From a virus: a DNA stretch of 37,993 nt. The position numbers and the translations under genes are program-made. Under the pieces are notes generated by a model. That model searched no databases, was not told the origin of the DNA, and saw only the letters and a program-made list of their open reading frames with translations. Location of the stretch: the IMG/VR virus record IMGVR_UViG_3300043403_000112, positions 1-37,993 of that record; one strand, 5' to 3'. Positions 23,901 to 32,700 of this stretch are shown here, one piece after another (the first letter of the stretch is position 1; each line of letters begins with the position of its first letter).

Positions 23901-24301
23901 TGGTTTGGGAAAACCCGCCCGCCGCCGTCAGCGCCATGCGCACCATGATCCTGGCCTGTGCCAGCGCCGTCGCCTATGGCATCACCACCGACCGCATCCA
24001 TTACCCGGCGGCGGCGCTGCACAGCGACGACGCCACCACCGACGATCCGTTGCCGCTGATCGTGATCGCCGACGATCTCAGCGCCCGGCAACGCTATGCC
24101 GAGATCGGCGTGCCCGGCGTGCCCGGCGGATCGCTGACGCTGATCGTGCATTCGTCCGCGACCACCGGCCTGATTGAAACCTTTGCCGACGATCTGTGCC
24201 GCGAACTGCAAGCGCTGTCGACCGGCCTGCCCATCACCGGCGCGCAGCGCGTGCGCGCCAGCGAACCCTCGCCCGGACAGCGAGCGGCGGAGTCGGTATG
24301 A
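23900..24301 (+). CDS. Putative tail terminator
   Basis: A 133-residue protein starting at a TGATG junction. The alpha/beta pattern (AVSAMRTMILACASAVAYGI, then PLPLIVIADDLSARQRYAEI, GSLTLIVHSSATTGLIETFA, DDLCRELQAL) fits small tail-completion proteins of the gpU type, placed correctly between connector and tube genes. Sequence evidence alone is weak. The stop overlaps the next ATG. Confidence 0.5.
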   Translation: MVWENPPAAVSAMRTMILACASAVAYGITTDRIHYPAAALHSDDATTDDPLPLIVIADDLSARQRYAEIGVPGVPGGSLTLIVHSSATTGLIETFADDLCRELQALSTGLPITGAQRVRASEPSPGQRAAESV

Positions 24302-25158
24302 CCTTCGACTACGCACAATGGAATGGCGGTTCGGACGAATGGGCGGTGGCCTCGAACTGGGCGAACGGCGTTGGCGGACCACGCGTGCCGCTGGCCTCGG
24401 ACGACGCCCGTTTCCCAAACGGCCCTGGCAATTGCATCCTGGCGGGCGCCTCGCACTGCCGGGGCATCGATTTTCACTCGGATGGCCCACCGAATTGGGC
24501 AGCCACCTTTACCGATTATGGCAACACGCTGACCACCCATGGCTCGGCGCAGCCGGGCGTGATCCTGCGTCTGAGCGCCTCCGCGACCTATGTGCTGACT
24601 GGTTCCATCGTCGTCACCGACGATCAGGACTTCGAAGACGATTGCGACATCCATCTCAACGGAAAGGCGCTGAACCATCTCACCTTCGCCTTGTCGGCGG
24701 CACCCGGCATCGGGAAGAATACGGCCATCCGTTTCGTCGGCGCGGCGGTCATCAATGGCAACCTCACCATCTCGATCGCTACTGGCGCGCGCACGCTGGA
24801 CTTCACCACCTTCGGCGACGGCACGCTGGCTGTCGGTAACGATCTGACCATCGCGGCGGCCAGCGCGTTGAATCAGTCGTTGGCGGGCGTCGCGGTCACG
24901 GTCGGCGGCGACTTCCTGTCTGGCGCCGCTGCCGACGCGCTCGACCTGGATACGCCGGGGACCTTCGCAGTCACCGGCACCGCCGTCGCGCACAGTCAGA
25001 TCATCCGCAACTGCGATTTTTCCGGCGGCACCACGCTCGATGCCACCGACGCGTGCACCGACGGCGGCGGCAATCTCAACGTCGACTTCGGTGTCATCAC
25101 CGAAACCGGTCCGGCATCCACCATCGCCATCGCCATCACCTGGGGACTTCGCCCATGA
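24298..25158 (+). CDS. Beta-helix-like virion protein
   Basis: A 286-residue protein starting as ATGA. It opens with YAQWNGGSDEWAVASNWANG, a start seen in beta-helix surface proteins. Repetitive beta strands follow (AVINGNLTISIATGARTLDF, GTLAVGNDLTIAAAS, VTVGGDFLSGAA), ending with a phage-typical CDFSGGTTLDATDACTDGGG segment. It is probably an elongated right-handed beta helix exposed on the particle. Finding such a protein between tail terminator and tube candidates is unusual. Confidence 0.6.
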   Translation: MTFDYAQWNGGSDEWAVASNWANGVGGPRVPLASDDARFPNGPGNCILAGASHCRGIDFHSDGPPNWAATFTDYGNTLTTHGSAQPGVILRLSASATYVLTGSIVVTDDQDFEDDCDIHLNGKALNHLTFALSAAPGIGKNTAIRFVGAAVINGNLTISIATGARTLDFTTFGDGTLAVGNDLTIAAASALNQSLAGVAVTVGGDFLSGAAADALDLDTPGTFAVTGTAVAHSQIIRNCDFSGGTTLDATDACTDGGGNLNVDFGVITETGPASTIAIAITWGLRP

Positions 25159-26063
25159 CCGCCTCCATCTGGTCTCTCGCACCCATCACCATCGGATCGA
25201 CCACCATCGGCGTGATGTCGTACACCCTGCCGCAGGCGGTGCTGGCGCAGTTGTCGCAGCACAGCGGCAACGAATACCCCACGCTGATCGCCGTGCCGGG
25301 TAGCAATCCCCGGCTGCGCTTTCGCGCGCATCTGCATGACGCGCTGAATCTGATCGGCCTGACCGTGTTGTCGGCGACGACGTGCAGCGCCTACCTGGCC
25401 AAGTTTGAGTCGTTCGCGCGGTCGTCCAACAGCGTGCACATGAAGCTGGCGCTGAGCACGTCGTGCACCGCCGCAGTGCAGATCGACAGCATCGGCGTCG
25501 ATCAGGATGGCATCGCCTTTGCCGAATGTTCGGCGGTGTACCTATCCAACGATGGCGCCGCGCATCCGTTGACGTTGACCACCAGCAACGCCCTGCCCGC
25601 GCTATCGGCGGCGGCAGTGGTGCACACCCTGGGGCCGTCGGTGCTGAATGGCAGCGGCATCCCCGCCGTGGCGTCGGTGTCGGGCGACCTGAATCAGGAA
25701 CTGGTCGCGCAGCGCAGCGACGGCGACAAATACCCGCGCATCGCCGCGCGCATGGGCGGCCAGCCGCGTCTGACGATCCCGCACAAGGATCCGGTGGCGG
25801 TGCTGGCGGCGCTGGGCCTGGATGGCGCCAACGTCACGTCGAACTTCGTGCAGTACTTCCGCCGCTTCGACGCCACCACCGGCGTCGTTGGCGCATCGTC
25901 TGGCATCAGCATCACCATCGCCAGCGGTCGCGCGCATCCCACCCAGATCGAGGCAGAACACGGCGCGATTGCCGGCCAGGCGATCGAAGTCATCGGCCTG
26001 TCGGCCACCAGCACCCACCCCTTCGCCCTGTCGCTGTCGGCCACCGTGCCAGCGGCGGCGTGA
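25155..26063 (+). CDS. Candidate major tail protein
   Basis: A 302-residue protein overlapping its neighbour as ATGA. A repeated beta/alpha layout with an N-terminal IWSLAPITIGSTTIGVMSY segment and a second domain (GDKYPRIAARMGGQPRLTIP, then VAVLAALGL) suits a tail-tube subunit. Position after the terminator candidate and before small tail genes supports this. No diagnostic motif was seen, so an appendage or minor tail role is possible. Confidence 0.45.
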   Translation: MTASIWSLAPITIGSTTIGVMSYTLPQAVLAQLSQHSGNEYPTLIAVPGSNPRLRFRAHLHDALNLIGLTVLSATTCSAYLAKFESFARSSNSVHMKLALSTSCTAAVQIDSIGVDQDGIAFAECSAVYLSNDGAAHPLTLTTSNALPALSAAAVVHTLGPSVLNGSGIPAVASVSGDLNQELVAQRSDGDKYPRIAARMGGQPRLTIPHKDPVAVLAALGLDGANVTSNFVQYFRRFDATTGVVGASSGISITIASGRAHPTQIEAEHGAIAGQAIEVIGLSATSTHPFALSLSATVPAAA

Positions 26064-26076
26064 AAGCGAGCACCGC

Positions 26077-26223
26077 ATGCGCATCGAATTCTTCTTCACC
26101 CACCGCTGCATCGCAGTGGCGTTCGCCACCAACCCCGACGGCACCCTGGGCGAACCCATCGCGGTTGCCGCTGGCGCCAATCCAGCCGAAGCCGAGGCGG
26201 CCCTGCGTGCGAAGCTGCCCTGA
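26077..26223 (+). CDS. Tiny hypothetical tail-region protein
   Basis: A 48-residue ORF beginning MRIEFFFTHRCIAVAF and ending with a helix (NPAEAEAALRAKLP). The intergenic sequence before it is only 13 bases. No family is recognised. Together with the next tiny ORF it occupies the slot where siphophages often encode tail assembly chaperones, but it is much shorter and no slippery heptamer was seen. Confidence 0.5.
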   Translation: MRIEFFFTHRCIAVAFATNPDGTLGEPIAVAAGANPAEAEAALRAKLP

Positions 26224-26224
26224 T

Positions 26225-26401
26225 ATGCCGGCCCCGGCCATCGTCTGCGCCCAGCCCGACGGGCTGCGCATCACCGACGCCGAATGGCGCGCGATCGTCC
26301 TGGCGTGGAAACGCGGTGGCCGCGTGCCTCTGGGCGACAGTCGTGTGCGCGCCATCGTCCATCGCCTGCGTCAGGCGCAGGCCCGACTGGTTTTCGCATG
26401 A
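26225..26401 (+). CDS. Tiny basic hypothetical protein
   Basis: A 58-residue ORF starting one base after the previous TGA. The C-terminal part is a basic helix (SRVRAIVHRLRQAQARLVFA). The order ITDAEWRAIVLAWKRGGRVP recalls small tail-assembly proteins, without firm similarity. The next gene begins within its last codons. Confidence 0.5.
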   Translation: MPAPAIVCAQPDGLRITDAEWRAIVLAWKRGGRVPLGDSRVRAIVHRLRQAQARLVFA

Positions 26402-26979
26402 TCATCTACCGCGACACGCAGCACGCCACGCGCCGCACGCCGCCGCCCGGATGCGACGGCGCCGTCGACCTGGTCGAACGTCCCGCCGCTGATGGCAGTC
26501 TGTGGGCGATTGGCGACGGCATTCTGGTCGGCCCGGCGCCCGACCGCGCGTGGACCGACATCGGCGACGGCTGGCAGGCGCGCCTGCTGGATCCGCTGGA
26601 CACGCAGCGCCTGCGCCGCGATCAGCGCCACGTCACCACGTCGTGGATCGCCGACCTGCGCGCGCGTCACTGGGCGGCGCCGGTGGTCTTGGCTGACGGC
26701 GGCGAACGCGCCCTGCGCGTGACGTACGGCGCCGACTTCCTGCCCGCCTTGACCGATGACCAACGCCACGCCGAAGCCATCGCCCGCGCCGCGCGCGACG
26801 CCTTGGTCAGCAACGCCGAGATCGACATGGCCCTGGCCGCGCGCTGGACGGCCGACCTGCTGGCGTTCGCGAACCACGTCGCGCCGGCCACGCTGGCCGC
26901 GCTGCACCTGATCGACGATGCGTTGGTGGTTGGCGTCCTGAGTACCGCCGCCGGTGTGCGCGTGCGGATCGAGGCGTAG
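26398..26979 (+). CDS. Hypothetical tail-region protein
   Basis: A 193-residue protein overlapping the previous gene as ATGA and ending immediately before the next. It has a compact N-terminal region (RTPPPGCDGAVDLVERPAAD, SLWAIGDGILVGPAP) and a long helical C-terminal part (RHAEAIARAARDALVSNAEI, RWTADLLAFANHVAPATLAA). No domain is recognised. The location suggests a tail or assembly role. Confidence 0.55.
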   Translation: MIIYRDTQHATRRTPPPGCDGAVDLVERPAADGSLWAIGDGILVGPAPDRAWTDIGDGWQARLLDPLDTQRLRRDQRHVTTSWIADLRARHWAAPVVLADGGERALRVTYGADFLPALTDDQRHAEAIARAARDALVSNAEIDMALAARWTADLLAFANHVAPATLAALHLIDDALVVGVLSTAAGVRVRIEA

Positions 26980-27648
26980 ATGGCCATGCGTCCGATCTCG
27001 AAGCCAGGCGCCATCCGCGCCTACCTGGCGGCCAACGCCGACGAACTGTCGGAATTCACCCCGGCCAACGCCAACGCCATGATCCGTTCCGCGTTGATCG
27101 TGGCCGGCGAAACGTGGGCCGTGGCATTCCTGGGCCGACGGTTCAGCAGCTACGCGTTCAAGCTGGGCTATCGCGTGCGCGGCAACTGGTCGAAAGGCAA
27201 AGCCAAACGCATGGGCAAGGCCATCCCGTTCGTGGGATTCACGCCGCCCGGCGGCGGCGCCGCATCCCCGGCAGGCAAGCCGCGCAATCCGCAGAAGATG
27301 ATCACCGCCGTGCAGCAAGGCACGCGCATCACCGCCACCGCCACCGCCAATCGCCACCAGATCGTGATCCTGATCCCCTTCGGCCACGCCGTGCGACCCG
27401 AAACCGCCGACGCCTTTCTGAAAACACCGCCCTGGGAATTGGCACGCATCAGCGACGCCGCCGTACGCGCCATCGCATCCGCCATGGCCGGCGCCCAGCG
27501 CATCAAAGTCGCATCCGGCGAATGGCGCCAGCATTTCGACACCGGCACCGCCGCGTCGTATTACGCGGCGCCGCAGTGGGCACAGGCCCGCCGCACCACC
27601 GCCCATCCACCCCGCCGCACCGGCGCCCGCGCGCCCCGTCAGGTCTGA
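26980..27648 (+). CDS. Hypothetical tail-region protein
   Basis: A 222-residue protein starting at the base after the previous stop. N-terminal helices (AIRAYLAANADELSEFTPAN) precede a basic region (NWSKGKAKRMGKAIPFVGFT) and an Ala-rich helix. The C-terminus is Arg/Pro-rich and probably disordered. It lies directly before the tape-measure candidate, where minor tail or connector-like proteins occur. No family is assigned. Confidence 0.55.
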   Translation: MAMRPISKPGAIRAYLAANADELSEFTPANANAMIRSALIVAGETWAVAFLGRRFSSYAFKLGYRVRGNWSKGKAKRMGKAIPFVGFTPPGGGAASPAGKPRNPQKMITAVQQGTRITATATANRHQIVILIPFGHAVRPETADAFLKTPPWELARISDAAVRAIASAMAGAQRIKVASGEWRQHFDTGTAASYYAAPQWAQARRTTAHPPRRTGARAPRQV

Positions 27649-27649
27649 T

Positions 27650-28543
27650 ATGCCCCGCATCGTCATCGACGCCGACGCGCAGAAGGTGCTGAGCGAATCC
27701 GCCAAAGCCAAGAAAGCCGTGGAAAGCATCGGCGACGGTGCGGTCAAGGCCGGCAAGAAGATCGAGGCCAGTCTGGGCGATACCATCAGCAAGGCGGTGC
27801 TGCGCGTCGAGCTGCTGAAGAAGGTGCTATCTGGTGCCGGTCAGGCACTGTCGACGATTCTCGACAAGGCGTCGCAGTCGTCACAGTCAGCGGGCGGCCG
27901 CAAAGTCGAGACGGCGGCATCGTTTGCAGAACTGGGCATCCGCGACATCCCCAAGGCGATCGACCGCATGGAGGCGACCAAGGGCGTCGCGTCCATGCAG
28001 CAACGCGCCGGATTCGCGTCGGCATTGGTCGGCGCCAGTCGCTCGGCGCGCGTGCCGTTTTCCCCCGAACAAGCGCAGGAAGCCTTGCAGATGTTCGCGC
28101 GCGGCGGTGAGGTGATGTATGGCCAGGGCGGTCAGGCGATCCTCGAAGGACTGTCGCACGGCAAGACGCCCGAACAAATCCGCACCGAAGCCGCACGCAA
28201 GCGCCCCGGATTGGTGTCGATCTATGGCACCGCCAACGATGTGTCCGAAGAATTGGCCACGCAGAGCAAGGAACGCGAAGCCCAACTGATCACCGAAGAA
28301 GATGAACATCAACGCGGCCTTCAGACCCGCATCGGACGTGCGCGCACCGCCATCCGTGCCACCGATCTGCCCTTGTCGGTGCGCGGTCTTTATGAACTGA
28401 CCCCCGACGCGCTGAAAGACGGGATCGGTACCGATAACGGATCGATCAAGGACGTGCACGAAGAACTCCAGGAACAGACCAGGGTCATGCGCCGCGAAGG
28501 TCGGCAACTGAACCTGTCCGCCGGCACCGAGAAAGCCCCATGA
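27650..28543 (+). CDS. Candidate short tape measure protein
   Basis: A 297-residue, largely helical protein: KVLSESAKAKKAVESIGDGA, then ISKAVLRVELLKKVLSGAGQ, and later GGEVMYGQGGQAILEGLSHG and heptad-rich KEREAQLITEEDEHQR. The N-terminal part resembles tape-measure starts, and it lies just upstream of the tail-tip genes, the normal place. If it is the tape measure it is very short, implying a tail of only tens of nanometres. A chaperone or minor tail role is the alternative. Confidence 0.5.
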   Translation: MPRIVIDADAQKVLSESAKAKKAVESIGDGAVKAGKKIEASLGDTISKAVLRVELLKKVLSGAGQALSTILDKASQSSQSAGGRKVETAASFAELGIRDIPKAIDRMEATKGVASMQQRAGFASALVGASRSARVPFSPEQAQEALQMFARGGEVMYGQGGQAILEGLSHGKTPEQIRTEAARKRPGLVSIYGTANDVSEELATQSKEREAQLITEEDEHQRGLQTRIGRARTAIRATDLPLSVRGLYELTPDALKDGIGTDNGSIKDVHEELQEQTRVMRREGRQLNLSAGTEKAP

Positions 28544-28980
28544 GCCTCGGCACGTTATCGATGACCACTGGCAACGGCGCGGGCCTGGTGCTGCCGTTCC
28601 TGACCTTCGCCACGCCGACCGGCTGGCTGGTCGATCAGTACGCCGTCGACGAAGAGGAACTGCGCAGCCCCGGCGTCGATGGCCGTCGCTATCGCACCGA
28701 GTCGCAGCAGTTTCCGCCGTTCACTGCCGAGACCATTGCCGACGCTGACAGTTATGCCGCTGCCATCGCGCGCGCGCGGCAATATCTGCGCACGCAAGGC
28801 GGCTATGGCGATTTGGCGGTGACGATCGATGGCACCGAATACCGCATCCGCCGCGTGCATGTGCTGCACGTCGCGCCGCGTTGCCAACCGGGCAAGGTGG
28901 TCGGCGCCGGTGCGTCGGCCGCCGCCGCCGCCAGCGTGCTGGGCGCGTGGACCTTTCAGCCGTTGGAATTTCCCGCGTGA
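28540..28980 (+). CDS. Putative distal tail protein
   Basis: A 146-residue protein overlapping as ATGA. Features: VLPFLTFATPTGWLVDQYAV, DEEELRSPGVDGRRYRTESQ, and YLRTQGGYGDLAVTIDGTEY, then an Ala-rich segment and LGAWTFQPLEF. The pattern of a small beta domain with a parameter-like insertion suits tail-tip adaptor proteins. It is coupled to the hub gene that follows (GTGA). Confidence 0.45.
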   Translation: MSLGTLSMTTGNGAGLVLPFLTFATPTGWLVDQYAVDEEELRSPGVDGRRYRTESQQFPPFTAETIADADSYAAAIARARQYLRTQGGYGDLAVTIDGTEYRIRRVHVLHVAPRCQPGKVVGAGASAAAAASVLGAWTFQPLEFPA

Positions 28981-31229
28981 CCCAGACGCTGCCCTTCATC
29001 AACCGCGAACGACCGCTGATCCGCATCCTGTATGCCGACACGTTCAATCTCGGCGCTGGTCCGTGGATCGAACTGCCGATGGCGCGTCGCGGACGTCTGG
29101 GATTTGGCTGGGAGCTGCTGAAATGTTCGCGCACCTGCCTGCCGGCAACCGGCGAGGCGACGCTGCGTTTTCGCTATGGCCGCATCGACGACGTCTTGGT
29201 CGCGCCCGGCCAGGTCGGCGCGTGGGCTGGCGGATCGGACGACCTGGGATTGCTGGATCTCACCGGAAAAGAAATCCGCATCCAGGCCGCGCCGCGTACG
29301 CCAGGCACGCCCGCCTGGCGCACCGTGTGGTGGGGCCAGTGCGAATACCAACGCGATCAGGACTGGCCCGCTGCCGCCGTGCCCGCCGGCGAACGGCTGT
29401 ATCTGTGCGTCGATGGTCTGGCGCGCACGCGTCGCTGGCCGATGGACCGCCACGGCGTTTATGTGGGCGGCGCCCACTATGACGACGTGCAGGGCCACCC
29501 CGGCTATAACGTGCAGGACGCGGCCGGGCTGACGCGGGGCAATCGCGAAGGCACCGAAGCATCGTACGATCCGACCGGCGACACCGACGCGAAGTGCTAT
29601 TACCACGCTTGGCAGGGCGGCGCTTCCACGCAGTGGACCGATCAGCAGGCGATCGAGCACGCCCTGCGCGCCACGCGGCCCAAGGGTGAACCGCTGTTCA
29701 ATCTGTACGGTTCGACCACGTTCTACAGCCAGTCCGGCACCGCGTGGGACATCAGCGAGACCGGCACCGTCTTCGATTTCATCGGACGCGTCTGTCGCCG
29801 GCAACGCGGGCGCGGCTGCGTCTTCGTCGAATGGGTCGACGACACCGGCAACCCCACCGGCCCGCTGTCGGTGCGTCTGACAGCGCGGCCGCAGACCTTG
29901 GCCGATGTCGTGTACACCAATCCCGCCGGCGGCGGCGGCGTGGTCACGTTGGCCGGCGCCACGACCGCCGCGACCACCAGCACCGTCGATCTGATCGGCG
30001 ACCACCGCGTCGCGCACTATGAACTGGGCGACCGTTTCCAGCACCGCTACGACAGCGTCGAGACGGTCGGCGAACCGATCGAAGTCCTGGCCACGCTGTC
30101 GAACAAGGACGGCACCGATCTGTCGTTGTCGAAACGCTGGGCCACCGCATCCGAGACCGCGTTTCAGGCGCTGTCCGCCGACAAGCGCATCGACGAGGCG
30201 TGGCGCACGGTGTGGCAGTTATGGGGCCTGCCGCGCGACTGGCAGGGCAAGGCCGGCGACCACAACGCCGGCGCATCGGCGCCGGTGCAGCGCATCGATT
30301 ACCGCTGCGACGATCTCGGCAACGTGACCGTGGGCAGCATCAACGACACCTCGCCGCTGCTGGTGTCGGTGATGTCCGATCTGCCGCTGCTGGAAGGGTA
30401 CACCTACACCAGTGCGCCGGCGCGCAAGGACGGCGCCAGCGAATCCGGCACGCCGCCGCGCCGCCCGCCGTTTCTGATGATCCGCACCGACGCCGATAAG
30501 TATCTGCACGGCGACGAATGCACGCCCGCGCTGAATCTGCACGTCAGCGCCGACGGCATCCTGGTCTTCGCATCCGCCGACATCAGCGATCAGGGCGCCT
30601 TCCGTGCGATCAGCGACTACGCGCAAAGCGGACTGGGCACCGTCTACGACTGGCACACGCTGGGTCTGACGGTCGGCCTGCGTCTGCCACATCATGCCCG
30701 CATGCGCACCTTCGGCACCACCGACGCCGGCGATGCGTACGACGCGATCACCGCACGTCGCCGCCTGCGCATCGAACTGCCCGGCGTCCATCTGTGGGTC
30801 GCGCCGACCTGCGCGATCTGGGACCTGGACACCGCCAACCGCACCAACGCCGGCAGCCCCGGCCGCCGCGTCGCCGGTGGATTCACCCTGGGCGACGGCG
30901 ACCACCGATCGATGGCCTTGCTGCGCGACGATCGCGCCGCGCTGGCCCTGCATCACGCCTTGGCCTGCGCGTGGTACCTGGCCGACCGTCGCACCGCGAC
31001 CTGGACGCTGCGCGACTGCGGCCTGCTGCCCAGCTTCACCAGCGTCACCGACGCGTCGCAGCAGACCGGCACCGCAGTAACCTATCCCGTCCTGGGCCAA
31101 CTGCTGACCACGCTGAGCGCCGCCGGACAGAACCTGGCGATCAACACCCCGATCACGTCGATCGTCTACGACAACGAATCGTGCGAAACGACGTGGGCCA
31201 CGGACTGGCAGGAATTGGATTTCCAGTGA
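28977..31229 (+). CDS. Large tail hub / tip protein
   Basis: A 750-residue protein, the largest in the tail module, beginning at a GTG that overlaps the previous stop. Conserved-looking parts include RGRLGFGWELLKCSRTCLPA, DVQGHPGYNVQDAAGL, GTVFDFIGRVCRRQRGRGCV, VAHYELGDRFQHRYDSVETV, and RIELPGVHLWVAPTCAIWDL. Size, beta-rich composition and order (after tape measure and distal-tail candidates) fit a tail-tip hub that plugs the tube and organises receptor binding. It is not a recognised lambda J homologue. Trp/Cys-rich stretches may form an ordered core. Confidence 0.6.
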   Translation: MTQTLPFINRERPLIRILYADTFNLGAGPWIELPMARRGRLGFGWELLKCSRTCLPATGEATLRFRYGRIDDVLVAPGQVGAWAGGSDDLGLLDLTGKEIRIQAAPRTPGTPAWRTVWWGQCEYQRDQDWPAAAVPAGERLYLCVDGLARTRRWPMDRHGVYVGGAHYDDVQGHPGYNVQDAAGLTRGNREGTEASYDPTGDTDAKCYYHAWQGGASTQWTDQQAIEHALRATRPKGEPLFNLYGSTTFYSQSGTAWDISETGTVFDFIGRVCRRQRGRGCVFVEWVDDTGNPTGPLSVRLTARPQTLADVVYTNPAGGGGVVTLAGATTAATTSTVDLIGDHRVAHYELGDRFQHRYDSVETVGEPIEVLATLSNKDGTDLSLSKRWATASETAFQALSADKRIDEAWRTVWQLWGLPRDWQGKAGDHNAGASAPVQRIDYRCDDLGNVTVGSINDTSPLLVSVMSDLPLLEGYTYTSAPARKDGASESGTPPRRPPFLMIRTDADKYLHGDECTPALNLHVSADGILVFASADISDQGAFRAISDYAQSGLGTVYDWHTLGLTVGLRLPHHARMRTFGTTDAGDAYDAITARRRLRIELPGVHLWVAPTCAIWDLDTANRTNAGSPGRRVAGGFTLGDGDHRSMALLRDDRAALALHHALACAWYLADRRTATWTLRDCGLLPSFTSVTDASQQTGTAVTYPVLGQLLTTLSAAGQNLAINTPITSIVYDNESCETTWATDWQELDFQ

Positions 31230-31642
31230 GCACAGCCGATGCCGCGCGCATGCACCGTGCCCTGGAAAACCTGCGCGCCCGCACGCCGCTGCGGCAGCCT
31301 TTCCCGGCGACGGTTTTCTCGCGCATCCTGATCGATCGCGGCAACACACTCGATGACGGCAGCACGCTCGGCGTCAAGTACAGCAGCAGCGAGATCACCA
31401 GCGTCCCGTCGGCCTACGATCCGACCGTCACCAGCAGCTTCATCGACGGCATCGGACGTGGCACGCTGTACCGCAATGGCGTGTCGCTGGGCTATGTGTT
31501 GGTGGTGAATGACAACGGGCACGGCAACGCGCTGGCGTTCGCGTTGTTCGCTGGCGACGTCATCGCCGTCGCCGCGCCGACGTTGATTCAGGTCGGTTCG
31601 TCTGACCAGTATGTGCGGGCCTACGCCCCGCAATTCATCTGA
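31226..31642 (+). CDS. Small tail-tip protein
   Basis: A 138-residue protein starting at a GTGA overlap. The N-terminal helix (TADAARMHRALENLRARTPL) precedes beta segments (TVFSRILIDRGNTLDDGSTL, LYRNGVSLGYVLVVND). No family is recognised. It is coupled to the hub and to the terminal fibre-like gene, whose ATG shares its last base. Confidence 0.5.
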   Translation: MSTADAARMHRALENLRARTPLRQPFPATVFSRILIDRGNTLDDGSTLGVKYSSSEITSVPSAYDPTVTSSFIDGIGRGTLYRNGVSLGYVLVVNDNGHGNALAFALFAGDVIAVAAPTLIQVGSSDQYVRAYAPQFI

Positions 31643-32700
31643 TGGCCATCCCGCGTACCATTGAGACCATCTATCCGTTGGCGTATGCGCAATCGCCTGC
31701 GGCGTCACTGGGTCGTGGTGCGCCGTGCGATCCGCTCGACGAAACCTACGACCTGATCGATGACGAATTCGAGATCTACGCCTGGATCCAGCACCCCAAG
31801 ACCATCCTGCCCTATGTCGTGCCGTGGACGCGCGCGACCGACGATCTGGGATTCTCGTTTCCGTCGGGCTTGGTCGGCATCGTTCCCACGATCGGACTGG
31901 ACGACCAGCACGGCGACCCGTTCCAAGATCGCATCGATGCCTATCTAGAGAAACGCACCATCGCGGTCCCTGCGACGCTGCCGTCGGGTTACACCGCACG
32001 CCTGCGCCGCGATCCGTGGGAGACGATCGGCGCCGGCAACCTGGGCCTAGTCGGCAGCGGCGGCGGCGGCCTGATCTACCTGCCGCGCATGCGCACGGCG
32101 ACCGGGCTGAATCCGATCACCTACCAATACGGCAACGTATGGGCGCCATGGACGGCGGGCGTGCAGCATGCGGGGCTGTCAGGCAACGGCTACGTGACTG
32201 GCAGCGATTCCACCGGCATTTATTCGCCGTACACCACCTGGTGGACACAGATCGAGCTGACCACGGGACTGCGCGCGGCGAAATATACGATGATAGCATC
32301 GAACGCGCCCGACCCATTTTCGTCGGTTCCCACCTTCGTCGGTACTGTCACTGTGAAAATATCTCACAATGCCGACGGCTCCGACCCCGGCGACGCCGCC
32401 GATGGCGACACCATCGACCACACACACAGCTTCAGCGCCGGCGATTTCACGCAGGTCGGATTCAATAGCTATCTGTCGTCAGAGGTCACGATTGCCGGCG
32501 GTCTATTACCGGCGGTCGGCACCATTGCTAAATACAAGGTGTCGATCACTGCGTCGCATTTCGTGATTTTTGCCACTGACCAATACTATGCGACGGTGGG
32601 GCCAATGAATCTCTACGGCGCCCCGCGCGTCGATATTCCATTCCCCTGGACCTACACCGGCGCCGGCGGACTGATCGCGCCGGGCGGGACGTTGACCTAA
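31642..32700 (+). CDS. Terminal tail fibre-like protein
   Basis: A 352-residue protein, the last rightward structural gene. Residues 1-110 (IYPLAYAQSPAASLGRGAPC, WIQHPKTILPYVVPW) may attach it to the tip; the remainder is beta-rich and Gly-rich (GLSGNGYVTGSDSTGIYSPY). The 3' third (about 32285-32600) is noticeably lower in GC than neighbouring genes, common in exchanged receptor-binding parts. Its TAA abuts the stop of the opposite-strand gene with no bases between, so no terminator separates them. Confidence 0.6.
   Translation: MAIPRTIETIYPLAYAQSPAASLGRGAPCDPLDETYDLIDDEFEIYAWIQHPKTILPYVVPWTRATDDLGFSFPSGLVGIVPTIGLDDQHGDPFQDRIDAYLEKRTIAVPATLPSGYTARLRRDPWETIGAGNLGLVGSGGGGLIYLPRMRTATGLNPITYQYGNVWAPWTAGVQHAGLSGNGYVTGSDSTGIYSPYTTWWTQIELTTGLRAAKYTMIASNAPDPFSSVPTFVGTVTVKISHNADGSDPGDAADGDTIDHTHSFSAGDFTQVGFNSYLSSEVTIAGGLLPAVGTIAKYKVSITASHFVIFATDQYYATVGPMNLYGAPRVDIPFPWTYTGAGGLIAPGGTLT

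Noticed and set aside
26077-26401. Tail-chaperone frameshift pair
   Set aside because: The two tiny ORFs are in the usual place, but no slippery heptamer was seen and the second has its own start just after the first stop.
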